Shown: in pieces, positions 1 to 6,359 of the stretch
How the letters are laid out: each line of letters begins with the position of its first letter
Numbering within the stretch: the stretch's first letter is position 1
Assembly: GCA_020427865.1 (NCBI GenBank)
Contig: JAGQNX010000040.1
Location: 1-7,160 of the forward strand
Source of the DNA: a candidate division WWE3 bacterium
GTDB lineage: Bacteria; Patescibacteriota; WWE3; UBA101185; UBA10185
Reading direction: 5' to 3'
DNA: 7,160 bases
Program-made: the position numbers and the translations under genes
The notes under the pieces: model-generated
Database searches by the model: none
The model's input: only the letters and a program-made list of their open reading frames with translations
What the model was told of the DNA's origin: nothing

Positions 1-8
1 AAACTACT

Positions 9-172
9 TAAGCTAGTATATTAATTTATGAAAGAAATTAGCTTATGTAATATTTACTACATTCCTCAAATTTAAGTTTATCTTATTGTTTGAGTTGCTT
101 AACTAATTAGTTGTAACGTTGCATAAATACAACTAATCTTAAAAAGACCCCCAATATGGGGGTCTTTTTTTT
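9..172 (+). ncRNA. Candidate structured RNA (small RNA 3' part or leader) ending in a terminator
   Basis: No open frame crosses positions 1-140; all three plus frames hit stops within the first 24 bases. The stretch folds on paper into consecutive stem-loops. They are TAAGCTAGT (9-17) with ATTAGCTTA (37-45), including one G-U pair; ATGTA (45-49) with TACAT (58-62); CTCAAA (65-70) with TTTGAG (89-94), enclosing TAAG/CTTA; a perfect 10-bp stem ATTAGTTGTA (106-115) with TACAACTAAT (128-137); then the terminator. A 12-base palindrome AACTAATTAGTT (101-112) overlaps the 10-bp stem and offers an alternative pairing. Such tiling fits a small RNA ending at about 172, or an attenuated leader of the gene starting at 201. 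I match it to no known RNA family, and the 5' end may lie outside the window. AT-rich DNA makes short hairpins easily, so only the 10-bp stem and the terminator are individually strong. Confidence 0.35.
141..172 (+). terminator. Strong intrinsic terminator, probably bidirectional
   Basis: AAAAAGACCCCC (141-152) pairs perfectly with GGGGGTCTTTTT (158-169) around the loop AATAT (153-157), and three more T follow. The stem is 12 bp with a GC-rich core and a U-tract. The A-tract on the 5' side makes it equally good on the minus strand. It lies 28 nt before the preferred start of the glycosyltransferase gene. It therefore either ends an upstream transcript, insulating the next gene, or acts as an attenuator if that gene's promoter is further upstream. 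Confidence 0.88.
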
Positions 173-184
173 GCATGCTATCTA

Positions 185-200
185 TGTGAAAATTGTCACT
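185..200 (+). promoter_or_regulatory. Palindromic operator-like site TGTGA-N6-TCACT
   Basis: TGTGA (185-189), six bases, then TCACT (196-200) directly abut the preferred ATG at 201. The form resembles the CRP/FNR-family site TGTGA-N6-TCACA, matching 9 of 10 defined bases. A weak extended -10-like string, TG at 176-177 followed by TATCTA at 179-184, lies just upstream, so a bound protein would cover the expected transcription start. No regulator gene is in the window and the site may be coincidental. Confidence 0.3.
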
Positions 201-1883
201 ATGGGTAGAGCAAGTAGAAAGAAAAAGTTAAATCGTACTTCATTGCAGAATTACAATTCTGAGAGTGTTAAGCCGTACTATTCGGATTTGCTTCATATAA
301 AAGATTTTAAAGATGTCATTTCGTTTATAAAAACGCATGCGGGTTTTCTATTTATATTGGTCTTAATATCTGTTTTTATTTATGGGAAATCTTTATATGG
401 AGAGTTTGTTTCTGATGATATTCCTGTAATAGTTCGTAATCCTGAAGTTTATGACTTTTTTTTAGCCCTAAAAACTTTCCAATTTTACACCATCCTAAGG
501 TCTCTAACTTATCTCATCTTTGGAATGTATCCTTTTGGCTTTCATTTAACGTCTTTTCTATTACATTTAGTAAATATTGTTCTTGTTCTTGTTGTAGTAT
601 CTGTATTATTTGGTAAGCGCATTGCGTTTTATTCTAGTGTTTTATTTACTGTTCACCCGGTTATTGTAGAACCTGTAGTTTGGATCTCCGCCTTATTTTA
701 TTTATTTCTTGCAGCTATATTTTTTATCTCTGTACTAAGTTTATATCTTTATCGTAATACTATGCGTAGCTTTTACTTGTACCTTATTTATGGACTTTTT
801 GCTTCTTTCTTTATTTTTACTCGTTGGGCATGGTCTTTAACCTTTGTACCTATGCTTCTTATTGTTGATCAATTCTTTCTATCCACTAAGCTGTCGCTTT
901 CAAGACTAAAGGACTTCGTACCCCTTATATTTATGTCGTTAGTATTTTTACTTCCTTTATATGGTGCTACTTCTAGTAGAGTGGCCGAACTGCAAAGCAT
1001 ACAAAAGGGGGAGCGTTCAAATTATATTCTCACATCTGCCTATACAGCGGCTAACCAAGTTATGTTGTATGTATATCCCAATACACTTACTCTTTATAGA
1101 GAAGGCAACGCCTTAACAAATTTGGAGCTAAGTATTATTTACACTCTAGTAGTGTTAGAAGTTATATGTATTGTTTGGTTATATGTTTCAAAACCATGGA
1201 AACATCCAAACTTATTAACTAAGTGGCAGTATTTAGGTCTAGTCTTATTTGCACTTGTTTCGATACTGCCTGCGTTTAGTCCCATACAGGTAGCATGGTT
1301 TATTGCTGAACGTTATTTATATCTTACTGTTATAGCTTACAGTGTGATCCTAGTAAGTGTGTTTTTATATTATGAAAGTATGACCAATATTAAAAATTAC
1401 ACTCTAATTTTAGTAATACTTTTGAGTGTTTGCTGGGGAGTACGATCTCATGTGCGCGCTAACGATTGGATTACTCGAAAATCTTTTTGGCTAGCCACTG
1501 CTAGGGTAGTTCCACGTAGCCCTCGTGTTCACAACAATTTGGGAGATGTTTATGCATTAGAAAAAGACTATACTAAAGCCATTGAAGCCTTTTCCTATGC
1601 AATTTATCTAAATCCCGACTATGCAGAAGCTTTACATAATTTAGGGTTTACATATCTACAGGTAGGGGATTATGCCAATGCTAAATATATGTTTAATTTA
1701 TCCTTGGAAAGAAACCCAAACCTGTACCAATCCCTTCTTAAATTAGCTGTAATTTCCTCATTGGAAAATGATTACGTGTTAGCAAATTCTTATGTAGATC
1801 GTGCTAGGGTATTTGCTCCTACTGACCCTCAAATCGATGCTGTCCTTAAACTCATCGAGCAACATAAACATCGTAGTAAATAG
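201..1883 (+). CDS. GT-C-type membrane glycosyltransferase with C-terminal TPR repeats (O-mannosyltransferase/TMTC-like)
   Basis: The 560-residue protein begins with a basic N-terminus (MGRASRKKK), common in this family, and then has many hydrophobic helices from about residue 48 to 420. Family-like landmarks are an acidic pair (SDD, D72-D73) in the first external loop, NPEV just after it, PFGFHLTSFLLH (111-122), HPVIVEP (152-158) and AERYLYL (369-375). The last about 120 residues form roughly three TPR units (about 441-474, 475-508, 509-542), with the NNLGDVY, EALHNLGFTY and AIEAF signatures. By family, such enzymes move sugars from a polyprenyl-phosphate donor onto protein or glycan outside the membrane, with the acidic loop residues as catalytic candidates; donor and acceptor are not readable here. 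An upstream in-frame ATG at 156 lies in the terminator loop, so I chose 201. No Shine-Dalgarno is visible. It is probably transcribed apart from the T4SS operon downstream, which has its own promoter. Confidence 0.8.
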   Translation: MGRASRKKKLNRTSLQNYNSESVKPYYSDLLHIKDFKDVISFIKTHAGFLFILVLISVFIYGKSLYGEFVSDDIPVIVRNPEVYDFFLALKTFQFYTILRSLTYLIFGMYPFGFHLTSFLLHLVNIVLVLVVVSVLFGKRIAFYSSVLFTVHPVIVEPVVWISALFYLFLAAIFFISVLSLYLYRNTMRSFYLYLIYGLFASFFIFTRWAWSLTFVPMLLIVDQFFLSTKLSLSRLKDFVPLIFMSLVFLLPLYGATSSRVAELQSIQKGERSNYILTSAYTAANQVMLYVYPNTLTLYREGNALTNLELSIIYTLVVLEVICIVWLYVSKPWKHPNLLTKWQYLGLVLFALVSILPAFSPIQVAWFIAERYLYLTVIAYSVILVSVFLYYESMTNIKNYTLILVILLSVCWGVRSHVRANDWITRKSFWLATARVVPRSPRVHNNLGDVYALEKDYTKAIEAFSYAIYLNPDYAEALHNLGFTYLQVGDYANAKYMFNLSLERNPNLYQSLLKLAVISSLENDYVLANSYVDRARVFAPTDPQIDAVLKLIEQHKHRSK

Positions 1884-1917
1884 TCTATTTAAAATAGAAT
1901 ACTAGAGATTGTTTTTT
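1884..1917 (+). terminator. Possible weak terminator after the glycosyltransferase gene
   Basis: Immediately after the TAG stop, TCTAT (1884-1888) can pair with ATAGA (1894-1898) around TTAAA, and a run of six T lies at 1912-1917. The stem is AT-only apart from one pair and the T-run is 13 nt away, so this is a poor intrinsic terminator. It is the only candidate before the next promoter. Confidence 0.25.
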
Positions 1918-1945
1918 AATTTAAGCTTTATATACTGTTGTTAAG

Positions 1946-1974
1946 TTGACACTGAGGTGTTAGCTGTGTAAAAT
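1946..1974 (+). promoter_or_regulatory. Near-consensus sigma70-type promoter of the T4SS operon
   Basis: The perfect -35 box TTGACA (1946-1951), a spacer of exactly 17 bases and the -10 box TAAAAT (1969-1974, 5 of 6 matches) point downstream to the pilin gene. Transcription should begin near 1981, giving a leader of about 70 nt. A short inverted repeat, ACAC (1949-1952) and GTGT (1957-1960), overlaps the -35 box and spacer and could be an operator half-site pair, though it is too short to insist on. Confidence 0.78.
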
Positions 1975-1987
1975 CCTTGCAATCTCT

Positions 1988-2006
1988 TGGGTATCACAAA
2001 TACCCA
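1988..2006 (+). promoter_or_regulatory. Leader hairpin near the 5' end of the T4SS transcript
   Basis: TGGGTAT (1988-1994) pairs perfectly with ATACCCA (2000-2006) around the loop CACAA. No T-run follows on either strand, so it is not an ordinary terminator. It would lie about 7 nt from the predicted transcript start, where such hairpins can protect mRNA or bind a regulator; that role is inference. Confidence 0.45.
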
Positions 2007-2051
2007 CTAAAAGTACTAAATTATAACAGAACTGTCCCAACTGTATAAAAT

Positions 2052-2444
2052 ATGTTAAATAAAATTATAGAATCTGGTGCGGTAGCTATTATCTATCTAT
2101 TAACCACTGCTTCTACTAAAGTTTATGCGGCAGAAAGCCGTATAGGTCAAATTGATCAAAGTTTAATTAATTCAAGTGCCTTTTCACCTGTAATAAGAGG
2201 GTTGAACATGATAGGTACTGCCGTTCTTTTACTGGTATTTGGCTATGCTGCAATAGCTGTTGCTAAAATTGCCTTAACTTTTATTGATGCTAGTGTAAGT
2301 GGAAGTGTTAAAAAGTGGGATGAAGCTACTGAAAAAGCTAAAAGCTGGGGTGTTGGTTTAATTTGGGCATTGTTTGCGGTTGTATTTATAACTGTATTAA
2401 AAGAATTTGCTTCATTAGTTGGTATACCTGTCGATTTCTTTTAA
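2052..2444 (+). CDS. VirB2/TrbC-like T4SS pilin precursor
   Basis: The 130-residue protein has a hydrophobic N-terminal segment (about 8-23) ending in a signal-peptidase-like site (VYA, cleavage after about residue 26). This leaves a mature part of about 104 residues. Two further membrane helices follow (about 52-78 and 98-118), joined by a short polar loop (about 80-97) rich in K, D and E. The ending of that loop, EKAKSWGVGLIWALFAVVF, matches the pattern of TrbC/VirB2-family pilins, where a lysine-rich loop leads into the second helix. Such subunits are processed, held in the membrane and assembled into the conjugative pilus. It is the first gene of the operon, after a strong promoter. No Shine-Dalgarno precedes the ATG. 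The call rests on size, topology and neighbours, since pilin sequences diverge fast; another small double-pass T4SS membrane protein is the main alternative. Confidence 0.68.
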   Translation: MLNKIIESGAVAIIYLLTTASTKVYAAESRIGQIDQSLINSSAFSPVIRGLNMIGTAVLLLVFGYAAIAVAKIALTFIDASVSGSVKKWDEATEKAKSWGVGLIWALFAVVFITVLKEFASLVGIPVDFF

Positions 2445-2452
2445 TAAGACCA

Positions 2453-3202
2453 ATGACTAAAACCTCTTCTGAACGTATAACAAAACCTCTTGGCCCTGTG
2501 AATTATATAAATAGTGCATCTATTTATGTCTCTAATGTTATAGCTACGTTTTATAAGACAAACAAGAATGCTTTCGCTCTAACTTTTGTAGTCATAGGGG
2601 CTTTGTTTTATTGTGTAGGGTTTTTACTTGCACGGAGCACCTATAAATGGGATATTCAAATGCTAAGTGCTAAAGTACAAGAATTACAACATGAGTTAGA
2701 CTCTTGTAAAACTATTGCTTGGGATAGCAATCCTTGTCGTAGTGAACCCACCGAAGAAGAGCTTGAAGAAATACAAATCGAGGCAGCTATAAATTCAACA
2801 CACAATGGGTTAAGTGTTTCTGATGCTGCCAAACTAAACACGCTTGCCGATGACGTTATAGCTATAATAAGCACGCCTTCCTCTTCGCATGAGTCCGCTA
2901 GTTTAAATATACATTTTCGCTGCGATAGTGATGAACCCTGTGGTCCCCGTTATTATCTCGCTAAATTTGATGAACTATATTCATTTGCGGAATACAACCA
3001 TGAAAACAGTTGGAAGTTTGTAAAAAAAGAAAAGGTAGCTGAAGGAATTACAGGTGTTGTATATAAATACACCTTGCAAAAAAATAATGCATCGGATGAC
3101 TCGGTTTTAAGTGCCGATTTTAGATTAGTTTTAGTAATAGAGGATGGTGTTACAAAAGTGGTCAGTCATAAAAAATTGCGTGGAGATACTTATAATTTCT
3201 AA
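2453..3202 (+). CDS. Single-pass membrane protein with C-terminal domain, possible VirB8-like T4SS component
   Basis: I do not recognise this 249-residue protein by sequence. It has a polar N-terminal tail (1-39), one membrane helix (about 40-60), a short heptad-like helix (about 66-84), an acidic linker (98-110) and a C-terminal domain from about 122. That domain opens with a helix (123-140) and ends in strand-like segments (VVYKYTLQ at 202-209 and FRLVLVIEDGVTKVVSHKKL at 223-242). This is the layout of VirB8 and its Gram-positive counterparts, whose external NTF2-like domain scaffolds the secretion channel. Its place in the operon agrees with that, but the assignment is structural inference only. 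Cysteines at 85/95 and 157/163 fall in the predicted external part and could form disulfides. The ATG at 2453 is 8 nt after the pilin stop; the frame is open back to an ATG at 2363, but that overlaps the pilin gene and encodes a cysteine-rich, implausible N-terminus. Confidence 0.6.
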   Translation: MTKTSSERITKPLGPVNYINSASIYVSNVIATFYKTNKNAFALTFVVIGALFYCVGFLLARSTYKWDIQMLSAKVQELQHELDSCKTIAWDSNPCRSEPTEEELEEIQIEAAINSTHNGLSVSDAAKLNTLADDVIAIISTPSSSHESASLNIHFRCDSDEPCGPRYYLAKFDELYSFAEYNHENSWKFVKKEKVAEGITGVVYKYTLQKNNASDDSVLSADFRLVLVIEDGVTKVVSHKKLRGDTYNF

Positions 3203-3211
3203 ATATTTAGT

Positions 3212-3673
3212 ATGAGCTATGAGACCCCACGACGTATAGTATACTTTCCGGATCGTATTGATCCTGGTATTAAGTTTAAATTTAAACACTATGTACTACC
3301 TTTAACTACTGCACTGCTATTTGCAGGTATGCTAGTTACCTTAATAGTTGGGATTCTATTAAGTATCAAATATGTCACATATTTTCCCTTAGTGTTATCG
3401 CTGTTCCTCTTGTTAATTGGCAGTACCTATTTGATTAGGATTCGGGATACTACTCTTCTTGGTTATGGTTATTTAGTTTTTAGATATTTGCTATTAGCAA
3501 ACAATCATAAGTATGTACGTAACAGCCGTCTTAGTTACTTACGCAAAAAGAAGTTACTATTAAAACTCCGTGCAGTTGTTGATTTTGGTTTGGTCTGTGT
3601 TTATTTTTTTCTAATAAGCTTGATGTTTGTGCTATTTACAATTGGTGTTTATTTAATACATTTTGCCTCATAA
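3212..3673 (+). CDS. PrgI/VirB3-like T4SS inner-membrane protein
   Basis: The 153-residue protein has a short N-terminus with a YFPDRIDPGIKFKF stretch, recalling the VP-x-hydrophobic start of PrgI proteins. A close pair of membrane helices follows (about 28-51 and 56-75), then a basic cytoplasmic stretch (about 98-120, including RKKK). PrgI and VirB3 proteins have the paired-helix plan and are usually encoded directly before VirB4, with which they form the inner-membrane base, as here. The stop codon is separated from the virB4-like ATG by a single base, which suggests translational coupling. An added third helix (about 122-150) makes it longer than the usual PrgI length of about 100-120 residues. 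No Shine-Dalgarno is seen. Similarity is by topology and position more than by conserved residues. Confidence 0.58.
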   Translation: MSYETPRRIVYFPDRIDPGIKFKFKHYVLPLTTALLFAGMLVTLIVGILLSIKYVTYFPLVLSLFLLLIGSTYLIRIRDTTLLGYGYLVFRYLLLANNHKYVRNSRLSYLRKKKLLLKLRAVVDFGLVCVYFFLISLMFVLFTIGVYLIHFAS

Positions 3674-3674
3674 T

Positions 3675-5975
3675 ATGTTCTCCGAAGCTAACATAATAAG
3701 AAATTTAAAAATACTAAAACACAGGTATCCTAGCTTCGATCATAAAGCATATGATTATTACGACTTTTCCACTATAGAGGATGGTATTTTAAGGTTCAAA
3801 AATGGCACATATAGTCTAATATTCAAAATACAGCCTAGTAACTTTGAGCTTATGACAATAGAGCATATGGAACATGTTGTAGCTGGGTATAATTCTATGC
3901 TTTTAAATGTCTTGGCTGGTGAGGTATTAGAGTTTGTTATTCAAACGCGCAATGTAAAAATAGACAAATATTTAACAAATATACAAAAGATTAAACATAT
4001 TGATACAAAACTCTATAAAGATTATTCCACTTTTTTAGGAAAACTAGCCAAGGATAAAAATATTATCACTAAAGATTATATTGGCATTTTAAGTGCTGAC
4101 AATATAAATACGGAGGTTGTTAGCTCTACTATAATTACAACCTCTTCGCAACTTAAAAAAGCTACTTTTGAGTCCATAAAAACATCGCTAGAACAACGTT
4201 TTTCTGTTATCCGAGACCATTTTGAAAATATAGGGCTACGTATAGAAAAGCTGGATACTGGAGATATTATTGATCTTATGAACTCCTCTTTAAATCTTAA
4301 TAGTAGTGCTTCAAATCGTCATCGATCTACAAATCTAAAAGATTTATCACAAGATCTATATGAAGACATTGATTATGTTAAAGTAGGCGATACATTTTAC
4401 ACTAATTATTACTTACATGGTCTTCCTAAACGGGGTTCTTTAGGTTTTTTGGAAGACGTGATACGCCTGCCATATTCTTCTAATATGTCCATAAAGGTAT
4501 CGCATTTGCCTGTATCAAATGTAGTTAATAATTTGCGCCAGAATATATTTACATTAGAAGCTAAGCTGGCTTCGCAAAGAAAAAATGAAGAAGTGTCATA
4601 TGTAGACGATCAATTAAAATTGGAAAATTTGCGTATGGTTGAGCGTAAATATGCTGCTAAAGAATCCAAACCTGTAAACTTTAGTTTGCAATACTCCTTA
4701 ATAGGTGATGATTTAGATACTTTAGCTAGTGATTGTTTAGAAGTTGAAAATACATTTGCAAGTTTGGATATGCATCTTATGTCTACACGTTTTAATCAAA
4801 TTAATGGGTTTAATAGTACCTTCTTAGGAGGTAACGATGTTTTAAAAAAATATCGAAATTTGGACACCGATGCTGTAAGTTCTATGTATCCATTCACTCT
4901 TCCAACTCAATATGATCAGTCAGGGATCTTATATGGAGTTAACGAAAAGAATAATACTCTTGTAATTCATGATATTAAGAATACTGCTGAAAATAAGAAT
5001 GCAAACGTGGCTGTTATTGCAAAATCTGGTGCCGGAAAATCGTATTTTATTCAATCACTTATTGCACGTGAGGCAATGTTAGGTCACAAAATATTTATAT
5101 TTGACCTTGAGGATGAATACAAGACAATTTGTGAGTCATATGGAGGTGTATATGTAGAATTTGATGCCTCCTCCAAAAACTTTATCAACCCGTTTGAATT
5201 CACTTCAAGCAATACTAAAGATATCCATGCCAAAGCCTACAGTGTGAGTTTGATATTGGAGAAACTTTATAAAGAACCTTTGTCCGAAAGCACTCGTATA
5301 AAGCTTTCTAATTTATTGATTGAACATTATCTAACTCACAGAACACCTTTATTCAAAGATTTAGTATCTTGTTTACTAAAATCCAAAGATATAGATTTAT
5401 GTAGAATAGGGGAGGTATTAAAAGCTAATTATCTAAACCCACATAACCCCTTTGGTAATTATCTTAATAAAACTACGAACTTAGACATATCTAAAACAAA
5501 CATAATTGTATTTAACCTTCGTGAAGAGAATTTAGGCGTGTATTGGGATGTATCTGCAATGATAGTAATGGAGTGGATATGGGAGCAAATGCATCAAGAA
5601 GATCAATTTACACAAGTCATTTTTGATGAAGCTCATAAGCTATTAGATATATCTAATAGGAAAAAGGAAAACGCGTATTTATTATATTATCTTGAAGCTT
5701 ATTGTAGAGGTATTAGAAAAAGAAATGGTGGTATTAAGATTATTACACAAAACCTCACAGACCTATATGATCGCAACAATAAGTCGGCCAGTGCAATCCT
5801 AGAGAATACCTCACTAAAGATCTTTTTAGGTTTGCAAACAAATTTAGAACTTTTAAAGAAAGATTTTAACTTATCCGAAAAAAGCTTGAACTACTTAAGA
5901 AATGCCCGAAGAGGTGATTGTTTAATGTTAACTGACTCTAAACAAATAACCTTTCGATCCATAATGAACTACTAG
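3675..5975 (+). CDS. virB4: VirB4/TraC-family T4SS ATPase
   Basis: The 766-residue cytoplasmic ATPase energises pilus assembly and substrate transfer in type IV secretion. The N-terminal about 400 residues are the VirB4/CagE-type domain. The C-terminal RecA-like motor shows Walker A (AKSGAGKS, 449-456, with K455 and S456), the family motif IFDLEDEY (475-482) and Walker B (VIFDEAH, with D651 and E652). It also has the basic RGIRKR segment (678-683, arginine-finger candidates) and TQN (691-693) as the sensor-like strand end. The C-terminal SEKSLNYLRNARRGDCLML also fits the family. Length and motif order are complete, with no internal stop or missing motif, so it should be an active enzyme. The ATG at 3675 is one base after the preceding stop; a TTG at 3663 would overlap that gene and adds only four residues. 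It is the last gene of the operon, and no clear intrinsic terminator follows. Confidence 0.93.
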   Translation: MFSEANIIRNLKILKHRYPSFDHKAYDYYDFSTIEDGILRFKNGTYSLIFKIQPSNFELMTIEHMEHVVAGYNSMLLNVLAGEVLEFVIQTRNVKIDKYLTNIQKIKHIDTKLYKDYSTFLGKLAKDKNIITKDYIGILSADNINTEVVSSTIITTSSQLKKATFESIKTSLEQRFSVIRDHFENIGLRIEKLDTGDIIDLMNSSLNLNSSASNRHRSTNLKDLSQDLYEDIDYVKVGDTFYTNYYLHGLPKRGSLGFLEDVIRLPYSSNMSIKVSHLPVSNVVNNLRQNIFTLEAKLASQRKNEEVSYVDDQLKLENLRMVERKYAAKESKPVNFSLQYSLIGDDLDTLASDCLEVENTFASLDMHLMSTRFNQINGFNSTFLGGNDVLKKYRNLDTDAVSSMYPFTLPTQYDQSGILYGVNEKNNTLVIHDIKNTAENKNANVAVIAKSGAGKSYFIQSLIAREAMLGHKIFIFDLEDEYKTICESYGGVYVEFDASSKNFINPFEFTSSNTKDIHAKAYSVSLILEKLYKEPLSESTRIKLSNLLIEHYLTHRTPLFKDLVSCLLKSKDIDLCRIGEVLKANYLNPHNPFGNYLNKTTNLDISKTNIIVFNLREENLGVYWDVSAMIVMEWIWEQMHQEDQFTQVIFDEAHKLLDISNRKKENAYLLYYLEAYCRGIRKRNGGIKIITQNLTDLYDRNNKSASAILENTSLKIFLGLQTNLELLKKDFNLSEKSLNYLRNARRGDCLMLTDSKQITFRSIMNY

Positions 5976-6147
5976 TTATCAGAAACAACGTGTCCCCCGA
6001 TAACCGTCTCAAAAGTGCGATATGAGTACAATCTTATCCGGTATGTTTTCTGTTGGTAACTACAGGCTCTAGTGTAGTAGAGTATATTACCCAAATTTCG
6101 ATGCACTTAGTGCATATATACCTAAGCATATGAACTACTCGTATCTG
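5964..6147 (+). repeat. Short imperfect direct repeat of the virB4 3' end
   Basis: ATGAACTACT (5964-5973, the last codons of virB4 into its stop) recurs exactly at 6130-6139. The flanks continue similarly (AGTTATCAG against CGTATCTG), giving roughly 16 of 19 aligned matches with one gap. The copies start 166 bases apart. This could be a trace of local duplication or a protein-binding direct repeat; a chance match is possible at this length. Confidence 0.3.
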
Positions 6148-6359
6148 TTTTAAATGTATGTCTTTTCACTCTATCTGGAGCCTACTTAGTACCTTGGGTA
6201 TCTAAGTTATACATTAATTAATCTGTGTAATTTTAAATTCTTAAAATAAAATGGAGTAGTCGATTTTAAATGTCTATGGGGTAATTAATTTAATTGTTGT
6301 GTTTTTCCATTATTATCTAATGATAACTTTACTTGGGTTTTTATTATTTCACTTTACAC

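Noticed and set aside
101..112. 12-base perfect palindrome AACTAATTAGTT as an independent operator
   Set aside because: One or more palindromes of this length are expected by chance in AT-rich DNA of this size. It is treated only as an alternative pairing within the hairpin region.
156..200. N-terminal extension of the glycosyltransferase starting at ATG 156
   Set aside because: The ATG lies in the loop and stem of a strong terminator, and the 15 added residues are not family-like.
2363..2452. Longer start of the bitopic T4SS gene at ATG 2363
   Set aside because: It overlaps the pilin gene in another frame by 82 bases and encodes a cysteine-rich stretch. The ATG at 2453, 8 nt after the pilin stop, fits the operon spacing.
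2656..2874. 72-codon open frame on the minus strand
   Set aside because: It lies fully inside the better-supported plus-strand gene and shows a low-complexity serine/leucine composition typical of an antisense shadow.
3663..3674. TTG start for the VirB4-like gene
   Set aside because: It overlaps the preceding gene and adds four residues only; the ATG at 3675 follows the stop by one base.
1986..6202. CTTGGGTATC present at both 1986-1995 and 6193-6202
   Set aside because: A 10-base match between two distant spacers is within chance, and the flanks do not continue the similarity.
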